This document shows positions 36,376 through 45,349 of a DNA stretch of 64,000 bases, piece by piece. The stretch lies in the NCBI GenBank assembly GCA_902778665.1, contig CACYYN010000002.1, forward strand, positions 59,111 to 123,110. Reading direction: 5' to 3'. Within the stretch, counting starts at the first letter, position 1. Every line of letters begins with the position of its first letter. The position numbers and the translations under genes are program-made. Source of the DNA: Oscillospiraceae bacterium (GTDB lineage: Bacteria; Bacillota; Clostridia; Oscillospirales; Oscillospiraceae). A model generated the notes under the pieces. The model was not told the DNA's origin. It saw only the letters and a program-made list of their open reading frames with translations, and made no database searches.

Positions 36376-36984
36376 TCAGAGCTTTCTCAGTTTTTCATTC
36401 AGCTTTCTGTAAATTCTCTGCACAAACCAGGGTTCCGATGAAGCGGAAAGTGCCTCATCCAGGCCAAACCAGGCAATGCCTTTATTTTCGTCCTCACATA
36501 CGGTAAGCGGCTCTTCCTCATCTGCTTCCAGCAGATAGGTGACATTCATGTGCAGATGGCTGGGCACATAGCTGCCGTGTTTTTCATGCCCGTCAACCGT
36601 AAGGATTTCCAGAGAAAAGATGTCTTTCGAGACAGGTGTCACATTTCTGACGCCTGTCTCTTCCGTTACCTCGCGAAGAGCAACGGCAAGAAGGTCTTCT
36701 TCTCCGTCGGCATGCCCGCCTGTCCAGGACCAGGAATCATATATTCTGTGATAAACCATCAGGACCTTTGTCCTGTCACGATTCACCACCCAGGCGGAAG
36801 CCGTCATATGCGCGATTATATTATCCCTTGTAAAAGCGTTCTCATTTGCAGCAAGAAAGGCAAGAATACCTTTTTTGTCTGCTTCCTCCTGCTCATTTTC
36901 GGGGCGGAAGGCTCGTATCGCTTCTGTCAGTTCCGCACGATTCCCTGCGGAATTCCCGCTCTCACCCGATGGAACGCGCAGCAT
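36376..36984 (-). CDS. NUDIX hydrolase
   Basis: 202 residues. Exact Nudix box GHADGEEDLLAVALREVTEETGV (G-x5-E-x7-RE-x-x-EE-x-G) around residues 95-118. Hydrolyses a nucleoside diphosphate-X compound; substrate unknown. ATG 36984 overlaps the metK stop (TAATG), so it is coupled to metK and falls under the SAM-I riboswitch. Upstream in-frame codons lie inside metK and are not used. Confidence 0.85.
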   Translation of the reverse strand: MLRVPSGESGNSAGNRAELTEAIRAFRPENEQEEADKKGILAFLAANENAFTRDNIIAHMTASAWVVNRDRTKVLMVYHRIYDSWSWTGGHADGEEDLLAVALREVTEETGVRNVTPVSKDIFSLEILTVDGHEKHGSYVPSHLHMNVTYLLEADEEEPLTVCEDENKGIAWFGLDEALSASSEPWFVQRIYRKLNEKLRKL

Positions 36985-38168
36985 TATTCCTCCACTGCTT
37001 TCCAGAGAAGATCCACACGGTCGGTCGCCTCCCACCTGACGCCCAGATCTTCCCTGCCCACGTGGCCGTAGGCCGCCAGCCGGCGATAGATCGGTTTGCG
37101 GAGATCAAGGTCGCGAATGATAGCGGAAGGACGGAGATCAAAGACCTTTTCCACCGCAGCACTGAGCCGGTCATCGCCGACTTTTCCGGTACCGAAAGTC
37201 TCAACAAGGACGGAAACAGGTTTCGCAACGCCGATGGCATAGGCAAGCTGAACCTGGCATCGGTCGGCAAGCCCGGCAGCAACCACGTTTTTAGCAACAT
37301 AGCGGGCAGCATAGGCAGCACTTCTGTCCACCTTTGTGGGATCCTTGCCGGAGAAGGCTCCGCCCCCGTGAGGTGCGCTGCCGCCGTAGGTATCCACAAT
37401 AATTTTTCTGCCCGTCAGGCCGGAATCTCCCTGCGGTCCGCCGATCACGAAACGTCCGGTCGGGTTGACATAATACTTCGTGTTCTCATCCAGAAGCTCC
37501 TCCGGGATCACATGGTGAACCACGAGACGGATCAGATCCTTCCGCAGTGTCTCCATATCCACTTCAGGAGAATGCTGAGAGGAGATCACCACCGTATCTA
37601 CACGCACAGGGCGCCGATTCTCATCATACTCCACCGTAACCTGAGTCTTTCCATCCGGGCGCAGATAGTCAACAATATTGGCCTTTCGAATTTCCGTCAG
37701 GCGCATCGCCAGCTTGTGGGCCAGAGAGATCGGCAGAGGCATCAGCTCAGGGGTCTCATTGCAGGCATAGCCGAACATCATGCCCTGATCGCCAGCCCCG
37801 TTCTGCAGCTCTGTGTCGTCACCGGTTTTGTTTTCCAGCGCCTTATCCACACCCATAGCAATATCGGCTGACTGCTCATCAAGATTGACAATCACGCCAC
37901 AGGTCTCGCAGTCAAAGCCGTATTTCGCACGGTCATAACCGATGTCCCGGATCACGTCTCGGGCGATACCGGCAATATCCACGTAGGTCTGTGTGGAGAT
38001 TTCACCCATGATATGGACAAGGCCGGTGGACACTGTTGTTTCACAGGCAACGCGTCCTTCTGGGTCCTTCTCCAGAATAGCATCCAGAACAGCGTCCGAG
38101 ATCTGGTCGCAGATCTTATCGGGATGTCCTTCCGTCACTGATTCTGATGTAAAGAGATAATGTGCCAT
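36984..38168 (-). CDS. metK: S-adenosylmethionine synthetase
   Basis: 394 residues. Makes SAM from methionine and ATP. Motifs: [31 protein letters not shown] (family signature GAGDQGxxxGYA) and [17 protein letters not shown]. Start at ATG 38168 with AGGAGG seven bases upstream. A SAM-I riboswitch and terminator occupy the leader, giving feedback by SAM. Cotranscribed with the NUDIX gene. Confidence 0.97.
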   Translation of the reverse strand: MAHYLFTSESVTEGHPDKICDQISDAVLDAILEKDPEGRVACETTVSTGLVHIMGEISTQTYVDIAGIARDVIRDIGYDRAKYGFDCETCGVIVNLDEQSADIAMGVDKALENKTGDDTELQNGAGDQGMMFGYACNETPELMPLPISLAHKLAMRLTEIRKANIVDYLRPDGKTQVTVEYDENRRPVRVDTVVISSQHSPEVDMETLRKDLIRLVVHHVIPEELLDENTKYYVNPTGRFVIGGPQGDSGLTGRKIIVDTYGGSAPHGGGAFSGKDPTKVDRSAAYAARYVAKNVVAAGLADRCQVQLAYAIGVAKPVSVLVETFGTGKVGDDRLSAAVEKVFDLRPSAIIRDLDLRKPIYRRLAAYGHVGREDLGVRWEATDRVDLLWKAVEE

Positions 38169-38188
38169 AATCAATCCTCCTGAATATC

Positions 38189-38332
38189 AAAAATCCCCCG
38201 CCGGATTTCAGGCGGGGGTCATAAAAGCAAGTAGCTGCCGCCTCATCTTTCGTCACCGCCGGATTTAGCACCATGTCTTACGACTGGTTGCTGTGAGATC
38301 TACGGGCCGGTCCCTCCCTCACTCTTGATAAG
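38189..38332 (-). promoter_or_regulatory. SAM-I (S-box) riboswitch with terminator
   Basis: Minus-strand aptamer 38332-38242: P1 CTTATC / GATGAG, then AAGAGTGAGGGAGGGACCGGCCC, CAGCAACC and GGTGCTAAATCC in S-box order. The expression platform is an 8-bp terminator CCCCCGCC / GGCGGGGG (38218-38195) followed by ATTTTTG. SAM binding should stop transcription before metK. Confidence 0.95.
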
Positions 38333-38352
38333 GTGTTTAATTGTCGGGGTGT

Positions 38353-38380
38353 ATTATATCAGAATAACTGCAGTTGTCAA
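38353..38380 (-). promoter_or_regulatory. metK promoter
   Basis: Minus strand TTGACA (38380-38375), 16-base spacer, TATAAT (38358-38353): both boxes are consensus. Confidence 0.8.
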
Positions 38381-38407
38381 CCGTTTTCGTTCAAGAATGA
38401 TCAAAAA

Positions 38408-39322
38408 TCAGAAAAACACAACCAGCAATACGGGAAGTGTAATCATGGAGAGTGCTGTTGTTAACATAATCCCTTCCGATGTATACTGCGGATCGTAGCC
38501 GCATTGCATGGAAACGGGCGTGCAAAGCGTAGCTGCAGGGCAGGCAGCTATTACCACCGTGCAGAGGAGAACCACCTGATTGCTGACAAACAGCCGGAAG
38601 AGGAAATACACCGCAACAGGCATCACAATCAGCCGGATCAGACTGAGCAGGTAAAGCTTTTTATTGCAGAAGGCATCTTTCAGGCTGACTGAGCCCAGCG
38701 TTGCGCCGATAACCAGCATGGAAACCGGAACCGTCCCTCCGGACACAGTGGAAAACAGCTCCGTTACAACTCTCGGAAGGCGGATGTTGAACACAAAGAT
38801 CAGCAGGGAAATCACAGCGGCAACCAGCGGAGCCGTCAGCATGTCCTTCCACCGCACGCCCTTTTCACCATGACCTTTTTTCAGCAGCCAGATCCCGTAC
38901 GTATACAAGATCACATTAAACGGGATACAGGAAAGCCCCAGATAGAACACGGCCTCACTCCCGCACAGCACCTGCACAACCGGGATCCCCACAAACAAGG
39001 TGTTTACCGTAGCAAGGAGAAGCACAGTCTGCGGTGCGGTCTCCTTTGCGTCAAAACGGGCAACAAGCGTAGCACAGGCATAGAGCAGGACAAAGAGAAG
39101 AACAAAAACAAAAAAAGCAAACCACAGCTCTTTCGGGGGCAGATCCGGCCTTGCACCTGTTACCGAGCTGAAAATAGATGCTGTGAGAAAAACATTCACC
39201 AGCAGCCAGCTGGCCGATCTGGCAAACTCTCTCCCCAAATAGTATTTGCGTGCCGCCCAGTAACCGAGAATCAGCAGCACCATGAAGATTATCATTTTAA
39301 TCAAAAGACCGGAAAAATCCAT
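38408..39322 (-). CDS. AEC (auxin efflux carrier) family transporter
   Basis: 304 residues, about ten hydrophobic helices, with NTLFVGIPVVQVLCG and AACPAATLCTPVSMQCGYDPQYTSEGIMLTTALSMITLP, both typical of PF03547. Secondary transporters of organic acids or amino acids; substrate not inferable. ATG 39322 has GGGAGAGG nine bases upstream. Divergent from the GH3-like gene and separated from metK by the metK promoter. Confidence 0.85.
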   Translation of the reverse strand: MDFSGLLIKMIIFMVLLILGYWAARKYYLGREFARSASWLLVNVFLTASIFSSVTGARPDLPPKELWFAFFVFVLLFVLLYACATLVARFDAKETAPQTVLLLATVNTLFVGIPVVQVLCGSEAVFYLGLSCIPFNVILYTYGIWLLKKGHGEKGVRWKDMLTAPLVAAVISLLIFVFNIRLPRVVTELFSTVSGGTVPVSMLVIGATLGSVSLKDAFCNKKLYLLSLIRLIVMPVAVYFLFRLFVSNQVVLLCTVVIAACPAATLCTPVSMQCGYDPQYTSEGIMLTTALSMITLPVLLVVFF

Positions 39323-39529
39323 CAATACCTCTCCCGCTTTCCGAAAGGATTCTGCCTTATGAAGACAGATTTTTGTTATTCTACTATCTCCCTGTCAAAA
39401 ACGCAAGCAATTCCGCTTGTCCACAGAAAATTTTATGATGTACAAGCTGTTTAAAATAGTGTAAAATAGAGATAACAACATGATGACGGGAATCATTTAC
39501 TCACCGCTTAACATAGAAAGGATCTTCCA

Positions 39530-42352
39530 ATGGACGAGAAAAAAACTGATGAAAGCTCCGTAACACAGGAAGCTTTGCTCCCATCCGGAAGCACTCCCGC
39601 TCCGAAACAGAACAAACCGGATCGGGCAACGGTAAAAGCCTATCGGAAACAGGGAAAAGAAGAAGGAGCTCAATATTTAAAGGAAAAAAAGGCATGCAAT
39701 GACGCATCCGAAATGAGAGCGTTTCGCAAAAAATGGAAGCTTCGCAAAAAAGAACTGAAGGCGAGCCTCCGCACCATGGAACCTGCAGAGCAGAAGGCTC
39801 AGAAGAAAGGGATGAAAGCCTTTCGCAGACGGATCCACCGCTCTCGCCGGATCCGCAACAGCATCATAGCCCTTGCTCTGATCGCCTGCCTGGTCTTTTT
39901 CGGCTGGCCTGTGGGGCAGATGCACTGGCGGGTCGGCAGAAGCATCCGCTACACAAACAGCGGATCTGATGTGGACATTGCACGCGTCTCCGCTTACACC
40001 GTATCGGAAGAGATCTGTGATGAGGGGTTCGTTTTGCTGAAGAACGAGAACAACCTGCTCCCTCTTGCCGAGAAGAAGCTCAACATTTTCGGTGACGACG
40101 CCTACAGGCTCTTTACCGGCTCCGGCGGAAACCGTGCCGCCTCCAACGAGGCTGTTTCTCTCACGGATGCACTGGCAGATCATGACATTCTGTATAACCG
40201 GGATCTGGATCGCTCCTATCAGAAGGTTTTCTCGGATGAATCCACCCTGCCCGAAAAAATCAGGCAGAAGGCAACTGCTCTTTTCTCCCCTTCAAAAAAT
40301 GACTGGCACATGCCGGAGGAATCTGTCATGAAAAAAGCGCAGGATTATTCCTCTCAGGCACTGCTTGTGCTCTCTTCTCTCCCGAAAGAAGGGGAAAAAG
40401 CCTCCCTCTCCGGCTATCATCCGATGGAGGAGGGCACCGTCCGGAAACAGGTGATCGACGCTGTCTGCAGTAATTTTGATCATGTTATTCTGGTGGTCAG
40501 CTCCGGCAGCGCAATAGAGCTTGGTTTCATTTCCGAATATGACAGCATTGAAGCCGTGATCTGGATCGGTTCCCCGGGTCCGAAGGGATATCATGAACTT
40601 GCGAAGATTCTCACCGGTGAGGTCAACCCTTCCGGCCGAAGTGCGGACACCTGGCCGGTTTCACTGGAAGCAAGCCCCTCCTATTCCGCCTCTGCCCTCA
40701 GCTATTATGCCAACATGAGCGGACAGTATTCCCTTTCCTTCAGCGAGGGCATCTATGTGGGTTACCGTTACTTTGAAACCCGCTTCGGACAGGACGAACA
40801 GGCTTACGCGGAAAATGTGGTCTTCCCCTTCGGTCACGGCCTGTCCTACACCGAGTTTTCACACGAGATCACATCCTTCAACGAGGAAGACAGCGTCATC
40901 ACCGCAGAAGTCACCGTACGTAATACCGGCGATGCAGCCGGAAAAGATGTGATACAGCTCTATTTCTCCGCACCCTACGATCCGGAAAAGAAGACGGAAA
41001 AATCTGCTATTGAGCTTGCTGCTTTCACCAAAACCCATGTCTTGGAGCCCGGTGAAGAGACGTCAGTATCCCTCACCATACCCGTGCGGGATCTGGCATC
41101 TTGGTCGGAAGAAAACGGCTGCTATCTGCTGGAAGCCGGTGATTATCGGTTTGCCATCGGAGCAGACGTCCACGATGCACTGCTCTCCGAAGCTTTCGAG
41201 ACCTATTCCGTCGAAGAGGACATTCTCTACAGGACGTACGAGCAAACCGGCAGCGAACTGAAGCATCTCTTCGCATCCGCCTGCGGGGACGCCGAGCTCC
41301 TCTCCCGTGCGCAATGGGAAGAAGAAGCAATCAACAGCGGAGAAAGGCTGGTAGCATCGGACGAGCTGAAGCAGGCAAAGAAAGATGCAGACCTCCCGAA
41401 CACGTATGTTACACGCGGTGCTTCAGAGCCGCCCTATGAAAAGGAAAGCAGTGTTTCTCTCTCCGATCTGAAGGGTCTCCCCTATGACGATGAAAAGTGG
41501 GATGCCTTCCTGGATGCCTTTAAGCCGGCAGAGCTGATCCGCCTAGCAGCAAACGGCGCCTATCATATCGAAGCTATCAGCCGTCTGGGAATTCCCGGCA
41601 CGCAGATTCTCGGAGAAGCCGACGGAATCAGGCCCCTCAGGCGGACACTCAGCACTGTGTCTTATCCGGCTGAGGCATTGATCGGCACCACCTGGAACAC
41701 GGACCTCGCCGCAAAATACGGTGAGACCATTGCAGCAGAGGCTTCCGCCTACGGCATCAACGGACTGTATCTGCCCTCCGCAGCAATTCGCCGCTCCCCT
41801 GTCAGCAGCCCGAACGGAGAGCTTTTCTCGGAAGATCCCCTGCTCACCGGTAAAATGGCAGCCTCCGTCGCTGAAGCTGTAGGAAAGAAAGACATCCTTG
41901 CTTTCGTGGAGAGCCTGCCCTTCAGCGAGGCGGAAGGCGGCTTCGGAAAGAATGTGTTCACCTGGATTGATGAGCAGACCCTTCGGCAGATCTACCTGCG
42001 TCCATTTGAAATTGCCCTGCGTGAGGGCAAACCATCCGGTATTACTGCCTCCTCTGCCAACCTCGGAGTTGAATGGTGCGGCAGTTCTGAAGCTCTGTTG
42101 AAGGACCTGATACGGGAAGAATGGGGTTATGAAGGCATCGTTTCAACGGGGCTCATGAATGCAGCCCGGATGAATCCGACGCAGGCTCTTACCAGCGGTG
42201 CCAACCTGCTGATGGATCCCGGATTCTGCTCCTCTGAAAAGATTCTGAAGCATGCCTACGCCAAGGATCCCGTAAGCACTGCATGGGCGCTTCGCGAATG
42301 CGCCCACCGCATCTGCTACACCATCGTCAACGACACGAATCTCTGCAAATAA
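39530..42352 (+). CDS. Membrane-anchored, circularly permuted GH3-like protein with no catalytic Asp
   Basis: 940 residues. Basic, Lys/Arg-rich cytoplasmic tail (1-108), TM helix (111-128), then GH3 domains in swapped order: the alpha/beta sandwich first (about 165-440, ending FPFGHGLSYTEF), a fibronectin III-like domain (about 445-545), and the TIM-barrel part last (about 660-930). The C-N order occurs in some clostridial beta-glucosidases. In the barrel, ADGIRPLRR and LPSAAIRRSP survive, but the SDW nucleophile position reads VSTGLM (Thr873) and the Lys-His pair of the KHF motif is missing. It is probably not a hydrolase; perhaps a sugar-binding receptor or scaffold. Terminates in repeat copy 1. 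Confidence 0.8.
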   Translation: MDEKKTDESSVTQEALLPSGSTPAPKQNKPDRATVKAYRKQGKEEGAQYLKEKKACNDASEMRAFRKKWKLRKKELKASLRTMEPAEQKAQKKGMKAFRRRIHRSRRIRNSIIALALIACLVFFGWPVGQMHWRVGRSIRYTNSGSDVDIARVSAYTVSEEICDEGFVLLKNENNLLPLAEKKLNIFGDDAYRLFTGSGGNRAASNEAVSLTDALADHDILYNRDLDRSYQKVFSDESTLPEKIRQKATALFSPSKNDWHMPEESVMKKAQDYSSQALLVLSSLPKEGEKASLSGYHPMEEGTVRKQVIDAVCSNFDHVILVVSSGSAIELGFISEYDSIEAVIWIGSPGPKGYHELAKILTGEVNPSGRSADTWPVSLEASPSYSASALSYYANMSGQYSLSFSEGIYVGYRYFETRFGQDEQAYAENVVFPFGHGLSYTEFSHEITSFNEEDSVITAEVTVRNTGDAAGKDVIQLYFSAPYDPEKKTEKSAIELAAFTKTHVLEPGEETSVSLTIPVRDLASWSEENGCYLLEAGDYRFAIGADVHDALLSEAFETYSVEEDILYRTYEQTGSELKHLFASACGDAELLSRAQWEEEAINSGERLVASDELKQAKKDADLPNTYVTRGASEPPYEKESSVSLSDLKGLPYDDEKWDAFLDAFKPAELIRLAANGAYHIEAISRLGIPGTQILGEADGIRPLRRTLSTVSYPAEALIGTTWNTDLAAKYGETIAAEASAYGINGLYLPSAAIRRSPVSSPNGELFSEDPLLTGKMAASVAEAVGKKDILAFVESLPFSEAEGGFGKNVFTWIDEQTLRQIYLRPFEIALREGKPSGITASSANLGVEWCGSSEALLKDLIREEWGYEGIVSTGLMNAARMNPTQALTSGANLLMDPGFCSSEKILKHAYAKDPVSTAWALRECAHRICYTIVNDTNLCK

Positions 42353-42368
42353 TTTTTCCAATTTCTTA

Positions 42369-42442
42369 AGCAGGACAAAAGGACAAAACTCTGTGCTTTT
42401 ACCGTACATAGAGTTTTGTCCTTTTTGTCACGCTGTCCTGCT
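42369..42442 (+). repeat. Terminator-like palindromic repeat, copy 1
   Basis: 74-base imperfect palindrome. The inner stem pairs GGACAAAACTC with GAGTTTTGTCC, followed by TTTTTGT; the outer arms are AGCAGGAC and GTCCTGCT. The right arm (34 bases from 42411) is identical to that of the copy at 45258-45341. It should terminate the GH3-like transcript. Confidence 0.75.
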
Positions 42443-42474
42443 GTAAAACTCTGCAATCAAAAATCAGAATTCGC

Positions 42475-42490
42475 CTATGACAAAATGACA
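42475..42490. repeat. 16-base direct repeat, copy 1
   Basis: CTATGACAAAATGACA, repeated exactly at 45186-45201 where it spans the end of the CPBP gene. The pair brackets the HAD-TetR-CPBP segment inside the larger terminator repeats. Confidence 0.6.
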
Positions 42491-42499
42491 ATCAGTGAA

Positions 42500-42531
42500 A
42501 AAACGATCCCGGTTCGAACCGGGATCGTTTT
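42500..42531. terminator. Perfect 32-base palindrome, terminator of the HAD gene
   Basis: Arms AAAACGATCCCGGT and its complement around a TTCGAA centre; the minus-strand RNA ends in a T-run. It resembles a tRNA T-arm only in the GGTTCGAACC core. Confidence 0.75.
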
Positions 42532-42556
42532 CCTTTTATGCTCTCTTTGATTCTGT

Positions 42557-43735
42557 TTACGCGGCCTTGTCGTACACCGGCGTCTCCGTTTCCGCTGCAG
42601 CGGTCCAGGTCCGCCCGTGATACTGCTCCTCTGCCTTGGTGATGCCAGCAGCATAGATCTGCGCGAAATCGTTCTTCATTGAGATCGGGATATAGCCCTT
42701 CTCCGCGTATTCCGCCGACTTGGTCTCCCAATCCTGTTTGCCCCACTCCCGGACGTTATCATCGGCCACAACCATATAGGCCTCGGCACGATAGGGGTTA
42801 CGGCTGTCGATGGTGTAGTTCATCATGCTCGTGTCGCTGCCGCTGTTGCCGAAAGCCAGCACGGGACGCTGACCGATCTCCCGCTCGACATATATGGATT
42901 TGTTGGCGTTGAGGTTTTTCTGGATAAATCCGCCGGTCAGGATCAGCTCGTCGCCGTTTTCATACTTGAAATTCATGTTGGACGCTTCGGTCTCGTGGCC
43001 GGGCTGTTTGACTTCAAAATCCGTTCCAATCACGTGGTTCGGTGTGACGTAATCCCGGATGGGCGAGTTCGCCACAATCGCACGCGTCGTCGTGCGCTCG
43101 GTACCGCTGATGACATAGATCGTAAAGCCGTTGTCATACAGATACTTCACGACCTCCGCCATCGGAAGATAGAAGTTGTCGATATAGCGCATGTTGTTGA
43201 AGCTCTCGGTCTTTTTCTGCCCGAACTCAACCGCGTACTGATAGAACTCCTCCATCGTCATTCCCGCGTAGGCTTTGGCGAAGTTGCGCGCCAGCGTCTC
43301 GTCGGCGAGATAGCCCGGCTTGATCGACGCAGCGACCTCCTTGAGCTCGTCCGAAACGCGCTCCGGATGGTCGACAAGGCAGTATTCGATGAACATCATC
43401 GTATCGTAATACGTGTAATAGGTCTCGCAGGTCAGCGTCCCGTCCATATCGAACACGGCGATGCGATCCTTCACGGGGATATAGTCCGCTCCATTCTCCT
43501 CGGTGACGGCCTCGACGAAGGCGACAAGACTGTCTCTCGCCGCGGAATCTGCCGACCAGGACGTCAGCTCCGGCTCGGTGCCGGATGATAGCTCCGTCTC
43601 AGCGCCGGCAGGCTGATCCACTGCACCGCTGTTTTTCGGCGCCAGGACGGGTATGCATAAGATGGCAAGTGCGAGACACAGGATCATCAAAATGATCGTC
43701 GCCGTGCGCCATCCGTTTACCTGTTTCGTTTCCAT
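42557..43735 (-). CDS. Membrane-anchored extracytoplasmic HAD-family phosphatase
   Basis: 392 residues. N-terminal TM/signal anchor (about 11-32), acidic linker, then a HAD domain with motif I FDMDGT (Asp96, Asp98), motif II VISGTERTT and motif IV FGNSGSDTSM. Looks like a phosphoserine-phosphatase-type HAD with a large cap (ETYYTYYDTMMFIEYCL). Outside the membrane it would dephosphorylate small phosphomonoesters. AAGGGAG precedes the ATG. Codon use looks richer in CG dinucleotides than the neighbours, and the gene lies inside the repeat-bracketed segment, hinting at transfer. Confidence 0.75.
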   Translation of the reverse strand: METKQVNGWRTATIILMILCLALAILCIPVLAPKNSGAVDQPAGAETELSSGTEPELTSWSADSAARDSLVAFVEAVTEENGADYIPVKDRIAVFDMDGTLTCETYYTYYDTMMFIEYCLVDHPERVSDELKEVAASIKPGYLADETLARNFAKAYAGMTMEEFYQYAVEFGQKKTESFNNMRYIDNFYLPMAEVVKYLYDNGFTIYVISGTERTTTRAIVANSPIRDYVTPNHVIGTDFEVKQPGHETEASNMNFKYENGDELILTGGFIQKNLNANKSIYVEREIGQRPVLAFGNSGSDTSMMNYTIDSRNPYRAEAYMVVADDNVREWGKQDWETKSAEYAEKGYIPISMKNDFAQIYAAGITKAEEQYHGRTWTAAAETETPVYDKAA

Positions 43736-43846
43736 GTGTTATTTCTCCCTTTACCTGCGTTTTATGAGATCGGTCAAATGCTCGATGCCGTTTCATTATA
43801 CTGCAGATACGAAAAACAAGCAAGCCGGAAGCGCATGAAAAACCTC

Positions 43847-43887
43847 TTGACAAAAACCTACCCTATAAATATAATAACACATGTTAT
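43847..43887 (+). promoter_or_regulatory. Consensus promoter with overlapping operator for tetR-CPBP
   Basis: TTGACA (43847-43852), 17-base spacer, TATAAT (43870-43875), both perfect. The palindrome ATAACA-CA-TGTTAT (43874-43887) begins at the end of the -10 and covers the start of transcription, well placed for autorepression by the TetR protein. Confidence 0.75.
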
Positions 43888-43907
43888 AGTATTGTGAGGT
43901 GACTGCC

Positions 43908-44450
43908 TTGCCGAAGAAGCCGACCACAACAAAAGAGGCCATCATAGAAGGTGCATTTCGTCTGGTGCGGGAGCAGGGATATGAGGTCTTGTCCGTGAGA
44001 AACCTTGCTGCCTTTCTGGGGTGCTCCACACAGCCTATCATGTATCAGTTTCCCGACACGAATACGCTGAAAGACCTGACCTATCAGAAGGCAGATGCAT
44101 TCCACAGTGCCTATATTCTGGAGGGTAATGACCTTCTGGAGATAGGGCTTCGATATATCCGCTTTGCGAAAGAAGAACCCCACCTGTTCCAGTTTCTTTT
44201 TCAGTCCGGTCGCTTTTCCGGGCTCAGCCTGGAGGATCTGATCCGGGCACCGGAAGCTGCCGATATCTTATCTGCAGTAAGCGAGGAGGAAAACCTGACA
44301 CGGGAAGAATCGGTCTCGTTTTTTGAACCGCTCGTAGCCCTTGTTCATGGCTATGCAAGCTTAATCGCAAACAATGCGATGGAATACGATCCTGACGCAA
44401 TTCAAAAAGCATTAATCGCTGTTGCGGAGGGATTAGAGAGGAAGAAATGA
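43908..44450 (+). CDS. TetR/AcrR family transcriptional regulator
   Basis: 180 residues. N-terminal HTH: KEAIIEGAFRLVREQGYEVLSVRNLAAFLGCSTQPIMYQFPDTNTL. The rest is the helical ligand domain. I prefer TTG 43908 (MPKKPTTT) with GAGGTGA seven bases upstream over GTG 43899, which overlaps that site. Its stop overlaps the CPBP start (ATGA), so the pair is one operon under an exceptionally strong promoter that probably needs repression. Confidence 0.85.
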   Translation: MPKKPTTTKEAIIEGAFRLVREQGYEVLSVRNLAAFLGCSTQPIMYQFPDTNTLKDLTYQKADAFHSAYILEGNDLLEIGLRYIRFAKEEPHLFQFLFQSGRFSGLSLEDLIRAPEAADILSAVSEEENLTREESVSFFEPLVALVHGYASLIANNAMEYDPDAIQKALIAVAEGLERKK

Positions 44451-45199
44451 TCATGACTAAGATTTACAGGAAAAATGAGCTGACGTTCGCGATTCTCTGG
44501 ATCGTCGCTTACGTCGTTCTGAGCAGTCTGGCGGATCAGCTTTCAGAGAGCATCGGAGTTGTGAAATCCGTTACAGCTGTGCTTCACATCGGTTTGTCTC
44601 TGACTCTGTTCATCTGGATCCGGAAAAACGATCTATGCGAAAAATACGGCTTCTGCAGCTCCGGGATCCCGGCAAAACGGTTTCTGTATTACCTGCCGTT
44701 GGTCATTATCGCTTCAGCGTCACTGTGGGGCGGTGTCGGCCTGAGATACTGCCTTGCAGGAACCGTCTGTTATGTGATCAGCATGTGCTGTGTCGGTTTT
44801 CTGGAAGAGGTCATCTTCCGGGGTCTGTTGTTCCGTGCAATGGAGAAGGACAGCCTGAGAACAGCAATACTTGTATCCTCCCTGACCTTCGGTCTCGGTC
44901 ATATCGTGAATCTGTTCAACGGAAGCGGACGCGATTTCGCATCGTCCGTCATCCAGATCATTTTCGCTGTATTGGTCGGTCTTGTGCTTGTATTGATTTT
45001 TCACCGCGGCGGCTCATTGATTCCGTGCATTGTGTTTCACTCGGTCAACAACGCACTCGGTGCGTTTGAGGTTGAAGGAACAATGGATCCGAAAGAAAAC
45101 ATGTTAATCAATATTCTGCTCATCATCGTGGTCCTCGGCGGATATGCACTCTACCTTGTTTTCGGAATGAAAAAGACAGATCCGTCTATGACAAAATGA
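44447..45199 (+). CDS. CPBP (CAAX/ABI) family intramembrane glutamic metalloprotease
   Basis: 250 residues, about seven to eight helices. Motif 1 EEVIFRG (Glu120, Glu121, Arg125), motif 2 FGLGHIVN (His152), and motif 3 FHSVNN (His198, Asn201), the full CPBP active site. In bacteria such proteins often act in bacteriocin self-immunity or processing; no bacteriocin gene is visible. Coupled by ATGA to the TetR gene. Confidence 0.85.
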   Translation: MIMTKIYRKNELTFAILWIVAYVVLSSLADQLSESIGVVKSVTAVLHIGLSLTLFIWIRKNDLCEKYGFCSSGIPAKRFLYYLPLVIIASASLWGGVGLRYCLAGTVCYVISMCCVGFLEEVIFRGLLFRAMEKDSLRTAILVSSLTFGLGHIVNLFNGSGRDFASSVIQIIFAVLVGLVLVLIFHRGGSLIPCIVFHSVNNALGAFEVEGTMDPKENMLINILLIIVVLGGYALYLVFGMKKTDPSMTK

Positions 45200-45201
45200 C
45201 A
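45186..45201. repeat. 16-base direct repeat, copy 2
   Basis: CTATGACAAAATGACA spans the last codons and stop of the CPBP gene; the exact second copy lies at 42475-42490. Confidence 0.6.
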
Positions 45202-45257
45202 TTATTTCAGTTCACGGGCAAATAAACAAGCACATAGAAGATTTCGTCTGCTTCTCG

Positions 45258-45341
45258 GCAGGACAAAAGGACAAAAAGGACAAAACTCCGTACCTTCTTT
45301 TCGTACATTGAGTTTTGTCCTTTTTGTCACGCTGTCCTGCT
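45258..45341. repeat. Terminator-like palindromic repeat, copy 2
   Basis: 84 bases, like copy 1 but with an extra GGACAAAA unit in the left arm. Ends the CPBP transcript on the plus strand; on the minus strand its GTTTTGTCCTTTTTGTCC also makes a terminator for the convergent hypothetical gene. Confidence 0.75.
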
Positions 45342-45349
45342 GTTGAGGG

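Noticed and set aside
42500-42531. GGTTCGAACC core that looks like a tRNA T-arm
   Set aside because: It is the centre of a perfect 32-base palindrome with T-runs; no acceptor or anticodon arms surround it, so it is a terminator.
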